NCBI GenBank assembly: GCA_947452765.1
Contig: CANGDR010000005.1
Coordinates: 16,826-80,825 of the forward strand
Length of the DNA stretch: 64,000 nt
Direction: 5' to 3'
Source of the DNA: Actinomycetota bacterium
GTDB lineage: Bacteria > Actinomycetota > Actinomycetes > S36-B12 > UBA5976
Each line of letters begins with the position of its first letter. Within the stretch, counting starts at the first letter, position 1. A program made the position numbers and the translations under genes. This document shows, piece by piece, positions 36,653-44,551 of this stretch. The notes beneath the pieces are model-generated. The model made no database searches. It was not told where the DNA came from and saw nothing but the letters and a program-made list of their open reading frames with translations.

Positions 36653-37408
36653 ATGACTAATCGACGCAATGTTCTAGTAACTGGTGGCTCTCGTGGAATT
36701 GGCGCTGCTGTTGCAAAACACTTTGCCCAACAGGGTGACCGAATTGCAATTCATTACAGTTCCGCGAAATCCAAAGCCGACGACGTCTTAACGACATTGC
36801 CTGGCGAAGGTCACATCGTTACCCAAGCAGACTTGCGAGATGCAGCTGCCGTCAAAACCATGGTTGACGAAGTGGCCGCAGACTTTGGCCAGATCGACGT
36901 TCTGATCAATAACGCAGGTGTTTTCTTTGATCACCCGATTGAATCTTCGAGTTATGAAGTTTGGCAAGAGGCTTGGGCAGACACCCTTGGTGTGAACTTA
37001 GTAGGAGCTGCGAACGTAACTTGGTGCGCGCTACAACACATGCCACGACATGGAACTTCCCGAATCGTGAACGTCGGTTCCCGTGGTGCTTTCCGCGGTG
37101 AACCAGTTAGTCCTGCCTACGGCGCGAGTAAAGCTGCAATCGTCGCATTCGGTCAATCCATTGCAAAGGCGTTGGCACCGGAAGGAATTGGCGTAACAAC
37201 TTTGGCACCAGGCTTTGTCGATACTGAAATGGCAGCGACATTGCTGGACGGTCCTACTGGGGATGATATTCGCAATCAAAGCCCATTTGGCCGAGTTGCA
37301 GACCCAGACGAACTTGCCCGCGCAATCTATTTCTTGGCATCTGCTGATGCGGAATGGGCAAGCGGTGCCGTACTTGATTTCAATGGTGCTTCTTACCTAC
37401 GGATGTAA
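36653..37408 (+). CDS. SDR-family oxidoreductase (FabG-like)
   Basis: 251 residues, classical SDR: VLVTGGSRGIGAAVAKHFA, HYSSAKS (NADP-type), NNAGVFFDHP, catalytic Ser in NVGSRGAFRGE and the YxxxK motif as AYGASKAAIVAF, ending GAVLDFNGASYLRM. 3-oxoacyl reductase-like but the substrate is open. It begins 12 nt after the alcohol dehydrogenase stop with its own -10-like hexamer. Confidence 0.92.
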   Translation: MTNRRNVLVTGGSRGIGAAVAKHFAQQGDRIAIHYSSAKSKADDVLTTLPGEGHIVTQADLRDAAAVKTMVDEVAADFGQIDVLINNAGVFFDHPIESSSYEVWQEAWADTLGVNLVGAANVTWCALQHMPRHGTSRIVNVGSRGAFRGEPVSPAYGASKAAIVAFGQSIAKALAPEGIGVTTLAPGFVDTEMAATLLDGPTGDDIRNQSPFGRVADPDELARAIYFLASADAEWASGAVLDFNGASYLRM

Positions 37409-37447
37409 TTTTCAAAATCAAATAAGAAACAAATAAGAGGAGTTCAG

Positions 37448-37828
37448 ATGGACAAGTATGACGACCGTTCAGCCGCCGGATTAGAGATGCGCAAGCAGGT
37501 GCTTGGCGCGGATTATGTGGAGCGATCACTTGCCAACTCAAATGACTTCTCAGCTCCGCTCCAGGATTTCTTAAATGAAAATTGCTGGGGTTTAGTTTGG
37601 ACCCGCGCAGGACTAGATCCAAAAATTCGCAGCGTAGTTACCTTGACCGCCCTCGCAGCTGGAAATAAATGGAATGAATTCCGAACCCATATTCGAGGTG
37701 CGATGAATAATGGTTGGACCTCCGACGAACTGCGCGAAATGATTTTGCACATGGCGGTTTATCTAGGAGTGCCAACTGCACTAGAAGCATTCCGCGCTGC
37801 CTCCGAAGTTGTAAACGAAAAAGCTTAA
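37448..37828 (+). CDS. Carboxymuconolactone decarboxylase family protein (PcaC-like)
   Basis: 126 residues, all-helical CMD domain: MRKQVLGADYVERSL, DFLNENCWGLVWTRAGLDPKIRSVVTL, EFRTHIRGAMNNGWTSDELRE and YLGVPTALEAFRAASEV. This is the PcaC branch (4-carboxymuconolactone decarboxylase of the beta-ketoadipate route) by length and by the lack of the CxxC of AhpD-type members. No other pca gene is in the window, so a true aromatic pathway role is unproven. AGGAG 8 nt before ATG 37448. Its stop overlaps the convergent DUF2236 gene by 4 nt. Confidence 0.88.
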   Translation: MDKYDDRSAAGLEMRKQVLGADYVERSLANSNDFSAPLQDFLNENCWGLVWTRAGLDPKIRSVVTLTALAAGNKWNEFRTHIRGAMNNGWTSDELREMILHMAVYLGVPTALEAFRAASEVVNEKA

Positions 37829-38739
37829 CTTTTCGGCCAAGCACCAATTCGATTTAGGCGCTTGATTGCGACGTCTTCCAATGGCGAACTTGGACCTAGC
37901 GCAAGGCGTAACGAGCGCAATATTCCACGAGTAACTGGAGCAACAAACTTTAGTGGCTTACCTTTCAGCCCAAGCATTTCTTGAAATTCCGTAGGTAACG
38001 ATGCAACCGCACCATCAAACATTCGGTCATATGCAAGTAGCGCTGTCTTGGAAAGCGGTGGCTTTCGGATAAATTCCACAACTCGCTTTGTAGTTTCACT
38101 TGTAGCAAGTAGCCCGTCATTCTTAAAGCGCTGAATCTCAGCTTGCATTTCGGCTTTAGACATCGGAGCCTTAGTTAAACCAAGTGGAATTACAGCTTTT
38201 GACCATTGGGCGATGTATTCATCCGGTCCGCCAGGGATTTCTTCTTCGCCATAAAGCTCGTGCGTTGTTAAGAAGGATTCGGTAAATGCAATGTGTACCC
38301 AAAGAAGTAGATCGGAATCAGCTGCCTTATAGGGTTTAGTTTCCCCAAGTCCAGTTGTGTATTCGCCTTTAACGTGATCGTGCATGCGATTAACTCGGCC
38401 GGCTTCCAGATCAATCGCTTCTTGAGATCCAAAAGTCATAACAGTAAGCCAACGAGTTGTGCCAGCTAGACGCCCAAGTGGATCGTGCTCATACCTCGAA
38501 TGTTGTTCGACGCCTGTGAGACTTCCAGGGTGAAGTGCTTGCATAAGTAATGCGCGAATACCGCCGATAAGCGTTGCCACATTGCCATGGACTACCCAAG
38601 GGGCATCAGATGGCAAATAAAGGCCGGCGGTATCGCCTTCGGCAACGCGATCCATCCATGGCGGAATTCCATCTTCGGTATTTGTGATGATCCTGCGGAA
38701 ACGGGTGCCAAAGCGTTCTTGCAACGCGTTACCTGCCAC
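37825..38739 (-). CDS. DUF2236 / MpaB-type oxygenase family protein
   Basis: 304 residues. Family features: DAPWVVHGNVATLIGGIRALLMQALHPG, the conserved HSRYEHDPLGRLAGTTRW, RVNRMHDHVKG and LLWVHIAFTESFL. Histidines in these segments are the haem or metal ligands proposed for latex-clearing/MpaB-type oxygenases; activity here is unknown. GTG 38739 with GGGAG 6 nt upstream. A 40-bp inverted repeat lies 17 bp upstream, between this gene and the divergent serine hydrolase. Confidence 0.85.
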   Translation of the reverse strand: MAGNALQERFGTRFRRIITNTEDGIPPWMDRVAEGDTAGLYLPSDAPWVVHGNVATLIGGIRALLMQALHPGSLTGVEQHSRYEHDPLGRLAGTTRWLTVMTFGSQEAIDLEAGRVNRMHDHVKGEYTTGLGETKPYKAADSDLLLWVHIAFTESFLTTHELYGEEEIPGGPDEYIAQWSKAVIPLGLTKAPMSKAEMQAEIQRFKNDGLLATSETTKRVVEFIRKPPLSKTALLAYDRMFDGAVASLPTEFQEMLGLKGKPLKFVAPVTRGILRSLRLALGPSSPLEDVAIKRLNRIGAWPKS

Positions 38740-38755
38740 TTAAGTCTCCCAAGAA

Positions 38756-38795
38756 ATACTGCCTACTTCTCAAATCTATGAGAAGTTGGCAGTAT
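38756..38795. promoter_or_regulatory. Large inverted repeat between divergent genes (candidate operator)
   Basis: 17-bp arms (ATACTGCCTACTTCTCA and TGAGAAGTTGGCAGTAT), 16 of 17 pairs matching, around a 6-bp loop AATCTA. It lies 17 bp from the DUF2236 start and 53 bp from the serine hydrolase start, so a repressor site for the DUF2236 promoter is the simplest reading. Confidence 0.6.
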
Positions 38796-38848
38796 CTGCA
38801 GAACTTAAGAACTAGTTACAGCGGCTAAATTGCTGGCAAACTGAAGTC

Positions 38849-40267
38849 GTGGATATTTCATCGGCAATCGCCTATACCGACCAATTCTTTTCTAACTATC
38901 TAACTGAGAAGAAGATTCCAGGTTTGGCATATGGCTTGGTTAAAGATGGTCAGCTTGTTCATGTTCAGGGATTTGGCGAAACCGTAATTGGCTCAGGTTC
39001 AGTTCCAAACGGCGAGAGCGCATTTCGGATTGCCTCAATGACTAAGAGTTTTACTGCAACTGCGATTTTGATTCTGCGGGATCGTGGCGCACTTCGACTT
39101 GATGATGAAATAACAAAGTACTTGCCTTGGACTGACAGCATGGGTATTCCGGACAATGGACACGTCATCACGATTCGTGATTTGTTAACTATGAACGCTG
39201 GCCTACCAACCGATGATCCTTGGGGCGATCGGCAAGAAAGTCTAGAAATCGAAACATTCGATGACTTGGTGAGTCAAGGTTTATCTTTTGCCCGAGCACC
39301 AAGAATGGGATTTGAATATTCAAATCTTGGTTATGCGTTACTTGGTCGGGTAATTACCAAAGCCAGCGGCGTGGACTATTTGAAGTTTGTGGAATCAGAA
39401 ATTCACAAACCGCTTGGTATGACTGGAACAACGTATCATCAATCTGATGTTCCAAATGAATCATTCGTTCAGGGTTACGTGGAATACGAAGCCGGCATGG
39501 TTGATGAACCATTAACTATCCCTGGAGCATTTAGCGCCATGGGCGGAATTCTTAGTAGCGTTTCAGATCTTGCAAAATGGGTTGTTGGATTTCAGGAATC
39601 ATGGTCATCAGATTCAAAGCATCCGTTACAGCAATGGAGTCGACGTGAAATGCAAGAACCACAGCGTCATGTGCGCACCACAACATCGCTAGACAACTCA
39701 ACCGGAGAAATGAAATCAGTAACGACTTCCTACGGTTTCGGTTTATATGTTGATCAAGATTCCTTGCTAGGCAGATTTGTTTCTCACAGCGGTGGCTACC
39801 CAGGTTTTGGTTCCCACATGCGTTGGCATCCCGAATCAGGTTGGGGAATCATCGGCTTAGGTAATCGCACTTATGCGCCTATGGGCCCAGCTTGTACCGA
39901 GGTCATGAACACCCTGGTCCAAGATCATCACGAAAAAGTTGATCGGACTGAATCCCTGCTTTGGCCAGCCACAGTTACAGCTATGAAGGTTGTAGAGATA
40001 TTACTTCTCAAGTGGGATGACGATCTTGCCAGTGCAAACTTTGCAATCAACATGGACATGGATCAGCCGCGTTCTGAACGGATCGCTGCAATCCGAAGTA
40101 GCACTGGCCCCATTGTGGAAATTCAGCGAGTGCCCGACTCCTTCACGAGCACAACTCCCGCTCATGCCAAATGGGAAATTGTTGGTGAATCGGGTCACAT
40201 CACAATCGAACTCTTGATGAGCCCTGAATTACCACCAAAAATTCAAACTTTAAAGGTGGCGAAGTGA
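38849..40267 (+). CDS. Serine hydrolase, class C beta-lactamase/esterase family
   Basis: 472 residues. Penicillin-binding fold motifs: SxxK as SMTK at residues 63-66 (RIASMTKSFTA), YxN as YSNLGYALLG, and the third motif as HSGGYPGFG. The first 340 residues are the catalytic domain; about 110 C-terminal residues form an extra lipocalin-like domain. No signal peptide is visible, so it is likely cytoplasmic and an esterase or D-aminopeptidase-like hydrolase rather than a drug-resistance enzyme. GTG 38849 has no good Shine-Dalgarno and no TANNNT at the leaderless distance, so the start is uncertain. Confidence 0.87.
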   Translation: MDISSAIAYTDQFFSNYLTEKKIPGLAYGLVKDGQLVHVQGFGETVIGSGSVPNGESAFRIASMTKSFTATAILILRDRGALRLDDEITKYLPWTDSMGIPDNGHVITIRDLLTMNAGLPTDDPWGDRQESLEIETFDDLVSQGLSFARAPRMGFEYSNLGYALLGRVITKASGVDYLKFVESEIHKPLGMTGTTYHQSDVPNESFVQGYVEYEAGMVDEPLTIPGAFSAMGGILSSVSDLAKWVVGFQESWSSDSKHPLQQWSRREMQEPQRHVRTTTSLDNSTGEMKSVTTSYGFGLYVDQDSLLGRFVSHSGGYPGFGSHMRWHPESGWGIIGLGNRTYAPMGPACTEVMNTLVQDHHEKVDRTESLLWPATVTAMKVVEILLLKWDDDLASANFAINMDMDQPRSERIAAIRSSTGPIVEIQRVPDSFTSTTPAHAKWEIVGESGHITIELLMSPELPPKIQTLKVAK

Positions 40268-40352
40268 CCTCGGTAGGTAAGTTCTCTAGCAAGACATGCC
40301 TAAGATAAATACAGTGCAGTCGACACAGACAGTTTCTCTGGAAAGTTTATAG

Positions 40353-42242
40353 ATGCCACTTCATACGAATACCTCCGATGATACTGAGTCGCACCATTCC
40401 ACAGCCGGAACCGCGAGCTTAGTACTAGGTGCAACTGGCGTAGTCTTTGGCGACATTGGTACGAGTCCAATTTATGCCTTGCGGGAATCATTCCATGCGG
40501 CCGGAACTTCAATCGATGATATTTATGGCGTTATCTCCTTGCTCTTTTGGGCGCTAAACATTGTTGTGACAATTAAGTATTTGTCATTCGTAATGCGCGC
40601 TGATAACAATGGCGAAGGTGGCATCCTCGCACTCTTATCTTTAATGCCCCGCAAGATTCGTGGACCTAAGACCCCGAAGCACAAATTAATTTTAGTTTTA
40701 GTTCTGATTGGTACAGCGCTTCTGTTTGGTGATGGAGTTTTAACACCAGCAATCTCAGTGCTTTCTGCAACTGAAGGTCTTTCCTTAGTTAACGAGAATT
40801 TAGCAAGTGCAGCTGTGCCACTAACAGTAGTAATCCTTGCAGTGCTATTCATGGTGCAATCACGTGGAACGCACACGATCGGAAATATTTTTGGCCCAGT
40901 AATGATCTGGTGGTTTGGGTTAATTGGTGGACTAGGTATTTATCGATTTGCGCAAGAACCATCGGTGATCAAAGCGCTCTCTCCGGTCTATGCCATTGAA
41001 TACATCGGTCATAGTGGTCTAAAAACTTTTGTCATTCTTGCTTCCGTAATTCTTTGTATTACTGGTGCAGAGGCGCTTTACGCAGACATGGGTCACTTCG
41101 GCGCCAATCCAATTCGTTGGGCATGGATGTTCCTAGTTGGCCCAGCTTTGATTCTTTGCTACTTGGGTCAAGCCGCATTCGTAGTTCATAATCCGGAAGC
41201 AACTGCAAACCCGTTCTTCGCACTGGCGCCAAATAGTGCCCTTACAGTGGTGTTAGTAATTTCGGCGACACTTGCAACCGTCATTGCTTCGCAGGCTTTG
41301 ATTACCGGAGTATTTTCACTTTCGCGGCAGGCCGTGCAACTTGGCCTATTCCCGCGCCTTACGATTCTGCATACGAATGCCGATCATGAAGGCCAGATTT
41401 ATGTGCCAATCGTGAACTGGTTGGTCGGTATCACCAGCATTGCACTTGTGGTTGGATTCAAGTCTTCATCTGCTCTCGCTAGTGCTTACGTATTAGCAAT
41501 TTCTGGAACTATGGCAATCACAACTCTGGCCTTCCACATCGTTGCACGCGAAGTGTGGGAATGGCCGCTCAAAAAAATCCTGCCATTAACTATTGGTTTC
41601 TCGATCGTTGACTTGTCATTTTTGGTAGCTACTTCATCCCACATTTTCAAAGGTGGTTGGGTGCCAATCGCACTCGGCGGTGTAGTTTTTGCAGTCATGT
41701 CGATCTGGCGTGCAGGCAACCGTGCCCTAAACCGACGTATGCGCGAGTCCAGCCGTACTTGGCAGGACATTTACTACGGGTTGGAAACCGGTGAAATTGC
41801 TACCGTTCCGGGAACTGCAATCTTCATGGCATCCCCTGCAGAAATGGTCCCATCAGCGCTGATCTCACACGTAACTGTGATGCACTCACTTCCGGAGCAA
41901 GTAATTGTGGTGACCGTTAAGTCCGACACTCAGCCGATTAGTACAACGCCAGTTCTTTGTGATCACATTTCAGATCGCCTATGCCGCGTCACTATCTATG
42001 CGGGCTACATGGAATCCATCAAGCTGCCTGAAGTTCTTGCCACTGCAGTTTTAGGCGATAAAGAAAAGGACGCTACGTATTACCTTTCCGAACGCCACTT
42101 CCTTGCCTCGGATACCGGATCTTTAGGTCATCGCACCGAAGCGCTATTTGAAATCTTGCATCGCAACTCGGTGTCACCAACTGCGTTCTATGGTCTGCCT
42201 TACGATCGCGTAATCACTATCGGTACTCGTATCGACCTATAA
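40353..42242 (+). CDS. kup: Potassium uptake protein Kup
   Basis: 629 residues, the usual length. Low-affinity K+/H+ symporter in the cytoplasmic membrane. Begins its first helix with GATGVVFGDIGTSPIYAL, then NNGEGGILALLSL, ALLFGDGVLTPAISVLSA and IEYIGHSGLKTFVIL; about 12 helices are followed by a C-terminal cytoplasmic domain from about residue 460. GGAAAG lies 8 nt before ATG 40353. Its 85-nt upstream gap is too short for a cyclic-di-AMP riboswitch. A strong bidirectional terminator follows. Confidence 0.96.
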   Translation: MPLHTNTSDDTESHHSTAGTASLVLGATGVVFGDIGTSPIYALRESFHAAGTSIDDIYGVISLLFWALNIVVTIKYLSFVMRADNNGEGGILALLSLMPRKIRGPKTPKHKLILVLVLIGTALLFGDGVLTPAISVLSATEGLSLVNENLASAAVPLTVVILAVLFMVQSRGTHTIGNIFGPVMIWWFGLIGGLGIYRFAQEPSVIKALSPVYAIEYIGHSGLKTFVILASVILCITGAEALYADMGHFGANPIRWAWMFLVGPALILCYLGQAAFVVHNPEATANPFFALAPNSALTVVLVISATLATVIASQALITGVFSLSRQAVQLGLFPRLTILHTNADHEGQIYVPIVNWLVGITSIALVVGFKSSSALASAYVLAISGTMAITTLAFHIVAREVWEWPLKKILPLTIGFSIVDLSFLVATSSHIFKGGWVPIALGGVVFAVMSIWRAGNRALNRRMRESSRTWQDIYYGLETGEIATVPGTAIFMASPAEMVPSALISHVTVMHSLPEQVIVVTVKSDTQPISTTPVLCDHISDRLCRVTIYAGYMESIKLPEVLATAVLGDKEKDATYYLSERHFLASDTGSLGHRTEALFEILHRNSVSPTAFYGLPYDRVITIGTRIDL

Positions 42243-42251
42243 ATTCCATAA

Positions 42252-42287
42252 CTAAAGCCCGCTCTCGCAATTGTGAGCGGGCTTTAG
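42252..42287. terminator. Bidirectional terminator between kup and the HisD-like gene
   Basis: Perfect 13-bp stem CTAAAGCCCGCTC / GAGCGGGCTTTAG with a 10-nt loop, followed by a T-run on the plus strand and by T-rich sequence on the minus strand. Confidence 0.9.
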
Positions 42288-42296
42288 TTTTAGGTT

Positions 42297-43619
42297 TTAC
42301 TTACCTGCTTCGAGCAATTCAATACGAAGATCAGCAGTTGCCTTGTGAGCAGACATACCTTCGAATCCTGCGATTGCTGAGTTATGCGGAGCAACCTGCA
42401 TTGTGGATTCGCGGGTTGAGGTTTGGTATGTGACGGGCTTTAGGAAGCGACCGACTGACAAACCTGAGGTGTACTTTGCGCCACCACCGGTTGGAAGTAC
42501 GTGGTTAGTTCCGGTGGTTCCCTTGTCAGCATAAGAGACTGTGGACCATTCGCCGATGAACAGCGATCCGTAGTTCTTCAAATGCTTTAGGTAGTAGTCA
42601 TTGTCACTAGTTAAGATTTCCAAATGTTCTGGGGCCAAAGTGTCCATAACTTCGATCGCATCATCTGGGGACTTAACTAAGTAAACCGTTCCGTAGTCAC
42701 GCCAAGCTGGGCCTGCGATGTACTCAGTTGAAAGTTCTGCAAGCTGACGCTTAACTTCCTGAATTACGGCAAGACCTAGTTCACGAGAGGTTGTCACTAG
42801 TGAAGCTGGAGACTGCATACCGTGTTCTGCTTGACCCAAAAGGTCGCAAGCAACCATGCGAGCATCTGCGGAATCATCAGCGATGACTGCGACTTCGGAC
42901 GGTCCAGCAAGTAAGTCGATTCCAACGCGACCAAATAACTGACGCTTGGCTTCAGCAACGTAGGCATTGCCTGCGCCAACCAAAATGTCTACTGGCTTTT
43001 CCCCAAGTAGACCAAATGTCATGGCAGCTAGTGCCTGCACGCCACCAAGGATGAATGTGCGATCTACCCCGGATAGGTAGGCGGAGTAAAGCACGGCATC
43101 GTTACCACCAGTTTCAGACATCGGCGGAGTGCAAGCCATTGTCATTGGTACGCCAGCAACTTTGGAAACTCCGACGGTCATAAAGGCAGAAGAAAGAATT
43201 GGGAAGTTACCTGCAGGCAAGTAAGCACCAACGCGCTCGATTGGGATGTACTTCTGGCCCAATACAACACCGGGCGTTGTCTCTAATTCGAAATCAACTA
43301 GGTGCTTGCGAGTTTCGGTTGCGAACATCTTGGTGCGCTCTGAACCAATTTCTAATGCCTTACGAAGCTCTGGCGAAAGCTTGTCGCCTGTCTTTGCTAG
43401 ATCGGCAGCGCTAAGTTCGAAGTCTTTATCCCACTTGTCTAAATTGCGGGAATACTTGCGAACTGCATCAATGCCATTCTTTTCAATTTCAGAAAGCATC
43501 TTTGACACAGTCTCGATGACTTCGGGCAAACGCTGGGCTGGAGGCGAATCGAGTTCTGGTGCTTTAAGCACTTCGATTTCGGCTTTTAGGAACTTCTTGT
43601 CGGCTTCTGTAATACGCAT
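42297..43619 (-). CDS. Histidinol-dehydrogenase-like enzyme (HpsN/catabolic branch)
   Basis: 440 residues. Histidinol dehydrogenase fold: VGAYLPAGNFPILSSAF, ILGGVQALAAMTFG, DILVGAGNAYVAEAKR, LLAGPSEVAVIAD and HVLPTGGGAKYTSGLSVGRF. No his biosynthetic gene is near, and the C-terminal region is closer to what I know of catabolic paralogues such as sulfopropanediol dehydrogenase (HpsN) than to biosynthetic HisD; it should oxidise an alcohol to an acid in two NAD-linked steps. Substrate unknown. AAGAAGGG precedes ATG 43619. Divergent from the racemase-like and DadA-like genes, sharing a 162-bp regulatory region full of palindromes. Confidence 0.88.
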   Translation of the reverse strand: MRITEADKKFLKAEIEVLKAPELDSPPAQRLPEVIETVSKMLSEIEKNGIDAVRKYSRNLDKWDKDFELSAADLAKTGDKLSPELRKALEIGSERTKMFATETRKHLVDFELETTPGVVLGQKYIPIERVGAYLPAGNFPILSSAFMTVGVSKVAGVPMTMACTPPMSETGGNDAVLYSAYLSGVDRTFILGGVQALAAMTFGLLGEKPVDILVGAGNAYVAEAKRQLFGRVGIDLLAGPSEVAVIADDSADARMVACDLLGQAEHGMQSPASLVTTSRELGLAVIQEVKRQLAELSTEYIAGPAWRDYGTVYLVKSPDDAIEVMDTLAPEHLEILTSDNDYYLKHLKNYGSLFIGEWSTVSYADKGTTGTNHVLPTGGGAKYTSGLSVGRFLKPVTYQTSTRESTMQVAPHNSAIAGFEGMSAHKATADLRIELLEAGK

Positions 43620-43669
43620 GATTAAAACGTACTTCCCTTCTTAGGTATTTCGCTCATTTTTGCAATCCT

Positions 43670-43764
43670 TCAACCCTAGGTTGATTTATCAAGCATTTCA
43701 ATGTGCTTGACTCTATTAACCATAGGGTTAAGAATGATTATTGCATGCAGACTTGTATGCAATA
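43670..43764. promoter_or_regulatory. Array of four inverted repeats in the divergent promoter region
   Basis: TCAACC-N3-GGTTGA (43670-43684), TCAAGCA-N8-TGCTTGA (43689-43710), TTAACC-N4-GGTTAA (43716-43731) and TATTGCATGC-N6-GTATGCAATA (43739-43764, 9 of 10 pairs). The centres are 22-28 bp apart. The first and third share the TNAACC/GGTTNA half site; the last resembles operators of FCD-type GntR regulators, one of which is encoded 2 kb away. Confidence 0.65.
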
Positions 43765-43781
43765 AACGGGTTGGGGCATAA

Positions 43782-44516
43782 ATGATTTATGAAGCTCGCG
43801 CTGGTCAGGTCGCCTACGGTTATGCAATCGGAATGTTGTGTGCCGAATGGAATATCCCGTTTATCCCGGGTGACTTGAATAACGCAAATACGTTCCCGTT
43901 CCCGGTCCGCTACGAGTCAGTACCTGGTGTTTCAGGTGCTGATGTTTTGCGTGGTGGCGGTTCTAGTTTTGCCGATGCGATGGCGCAGGCTGCTAAGAAG
44001 CTGGAAGCCGAAGGGGTGCGTGCAATCACTGGAAACTGCGGCTTTATGGCAGCGTTTCAGGATCACGTTGCTAGCCAAGTTTCCATCCCGGTGTTTCTAA
44101 CCAGCTTGCTGCAAGTTCCAATGCTCACCAAGATGCTAAACCCTAAACATAATCTTGGAATTCTTACGGCAAATTCTGCTTCGCTAAGTTCTGAACTTCT
44201 AGGAATGGCTGGAATCACTGACATTGATCGTCTTTCGATTCAAGGTATGGAGACTTATTCGCATTTCAACGATGTAATTCTCAAAGAGATAGGAACATTA
44301 GACGAAGACAGGATGCGGATGGAAGTTGTGCAAGCTGCAAAAGATTTGATAAAGCGCGATCCATCAATCCGGGCTTTCATGTTCGAGTGCAGCGATCTAC
44401 CGCCGTATAGTAAGGCAGTTGAACAAGCCACTGGATTACCCGTTTTCGATTGGGCGAGTTACATCACATATGTCTACAACGCGGTTGTTCCGCATGACTA
44501 CGACGGGATTTGCTGA
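43782..44516 (+). CDS. Asp/Glu/hydantoin racemase-superfamily protein
   Basis: 244 residues. Two conserved cysteines expected for the superfamily are at Cys86 (AITGNCGFMAAF) and Cys203 (FMFECSDLPPYS), each in the right half of a pseudo-symmetric fold. Members racemise amino acids or hydantoins or isomerise maleate; nothing decides among them. Placed with a HisD-like dehydrogenase, a DadA-like oxidase and a GntR regulator, it may present the right isomer of a small acid to those enzymes. ATG 43782, with GGTTGGGG about 6 nt upstream. Confidence 0.82.
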   Translation: MIYEARAGQVAYGYAIGMLCAEWNIPFIPGDLNNANTFPFPVRYESVPGVSGADVLRGGGSSFADAMAQAAKKLEAEGVRAITGNCGFMAAFQDHVASQVSIPVFLTSLLQVPMLTKMLNPKHNLGILTANSASLSSELLGMAGITDIDRLSIQGMETYSHFNDVILKEIGTLDEDRMRMEVVQAAKDLIKRDPSIRAFMFECSDLPPYSKAVEQATGLPVFDWASYITYVYNAVVPHDYDGIC

Positions 44517-44551
44517 AACACTTGATAAAGAAATTTACCTAGGAGATACAC

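Noticed and set aside
38849..40267. Antibiotic-resistance beta-lactamase
   Set aside because: No signal peptide, a C-terminal lipocalin-like extension and an HSGG third motif point to a cytoplasmic esterase/peptidase-type serine hydrolase.
40268..40352. Cyclic-di-AMP (ydaO-type) riboswitch before kup
   Set aside because: The gap is only 85 nt and shows none of the conserved helices.
43670..43764. CRISPR-like array
   Set aside because: The repeats are different palindromes, not copies of one repeat with spacers.
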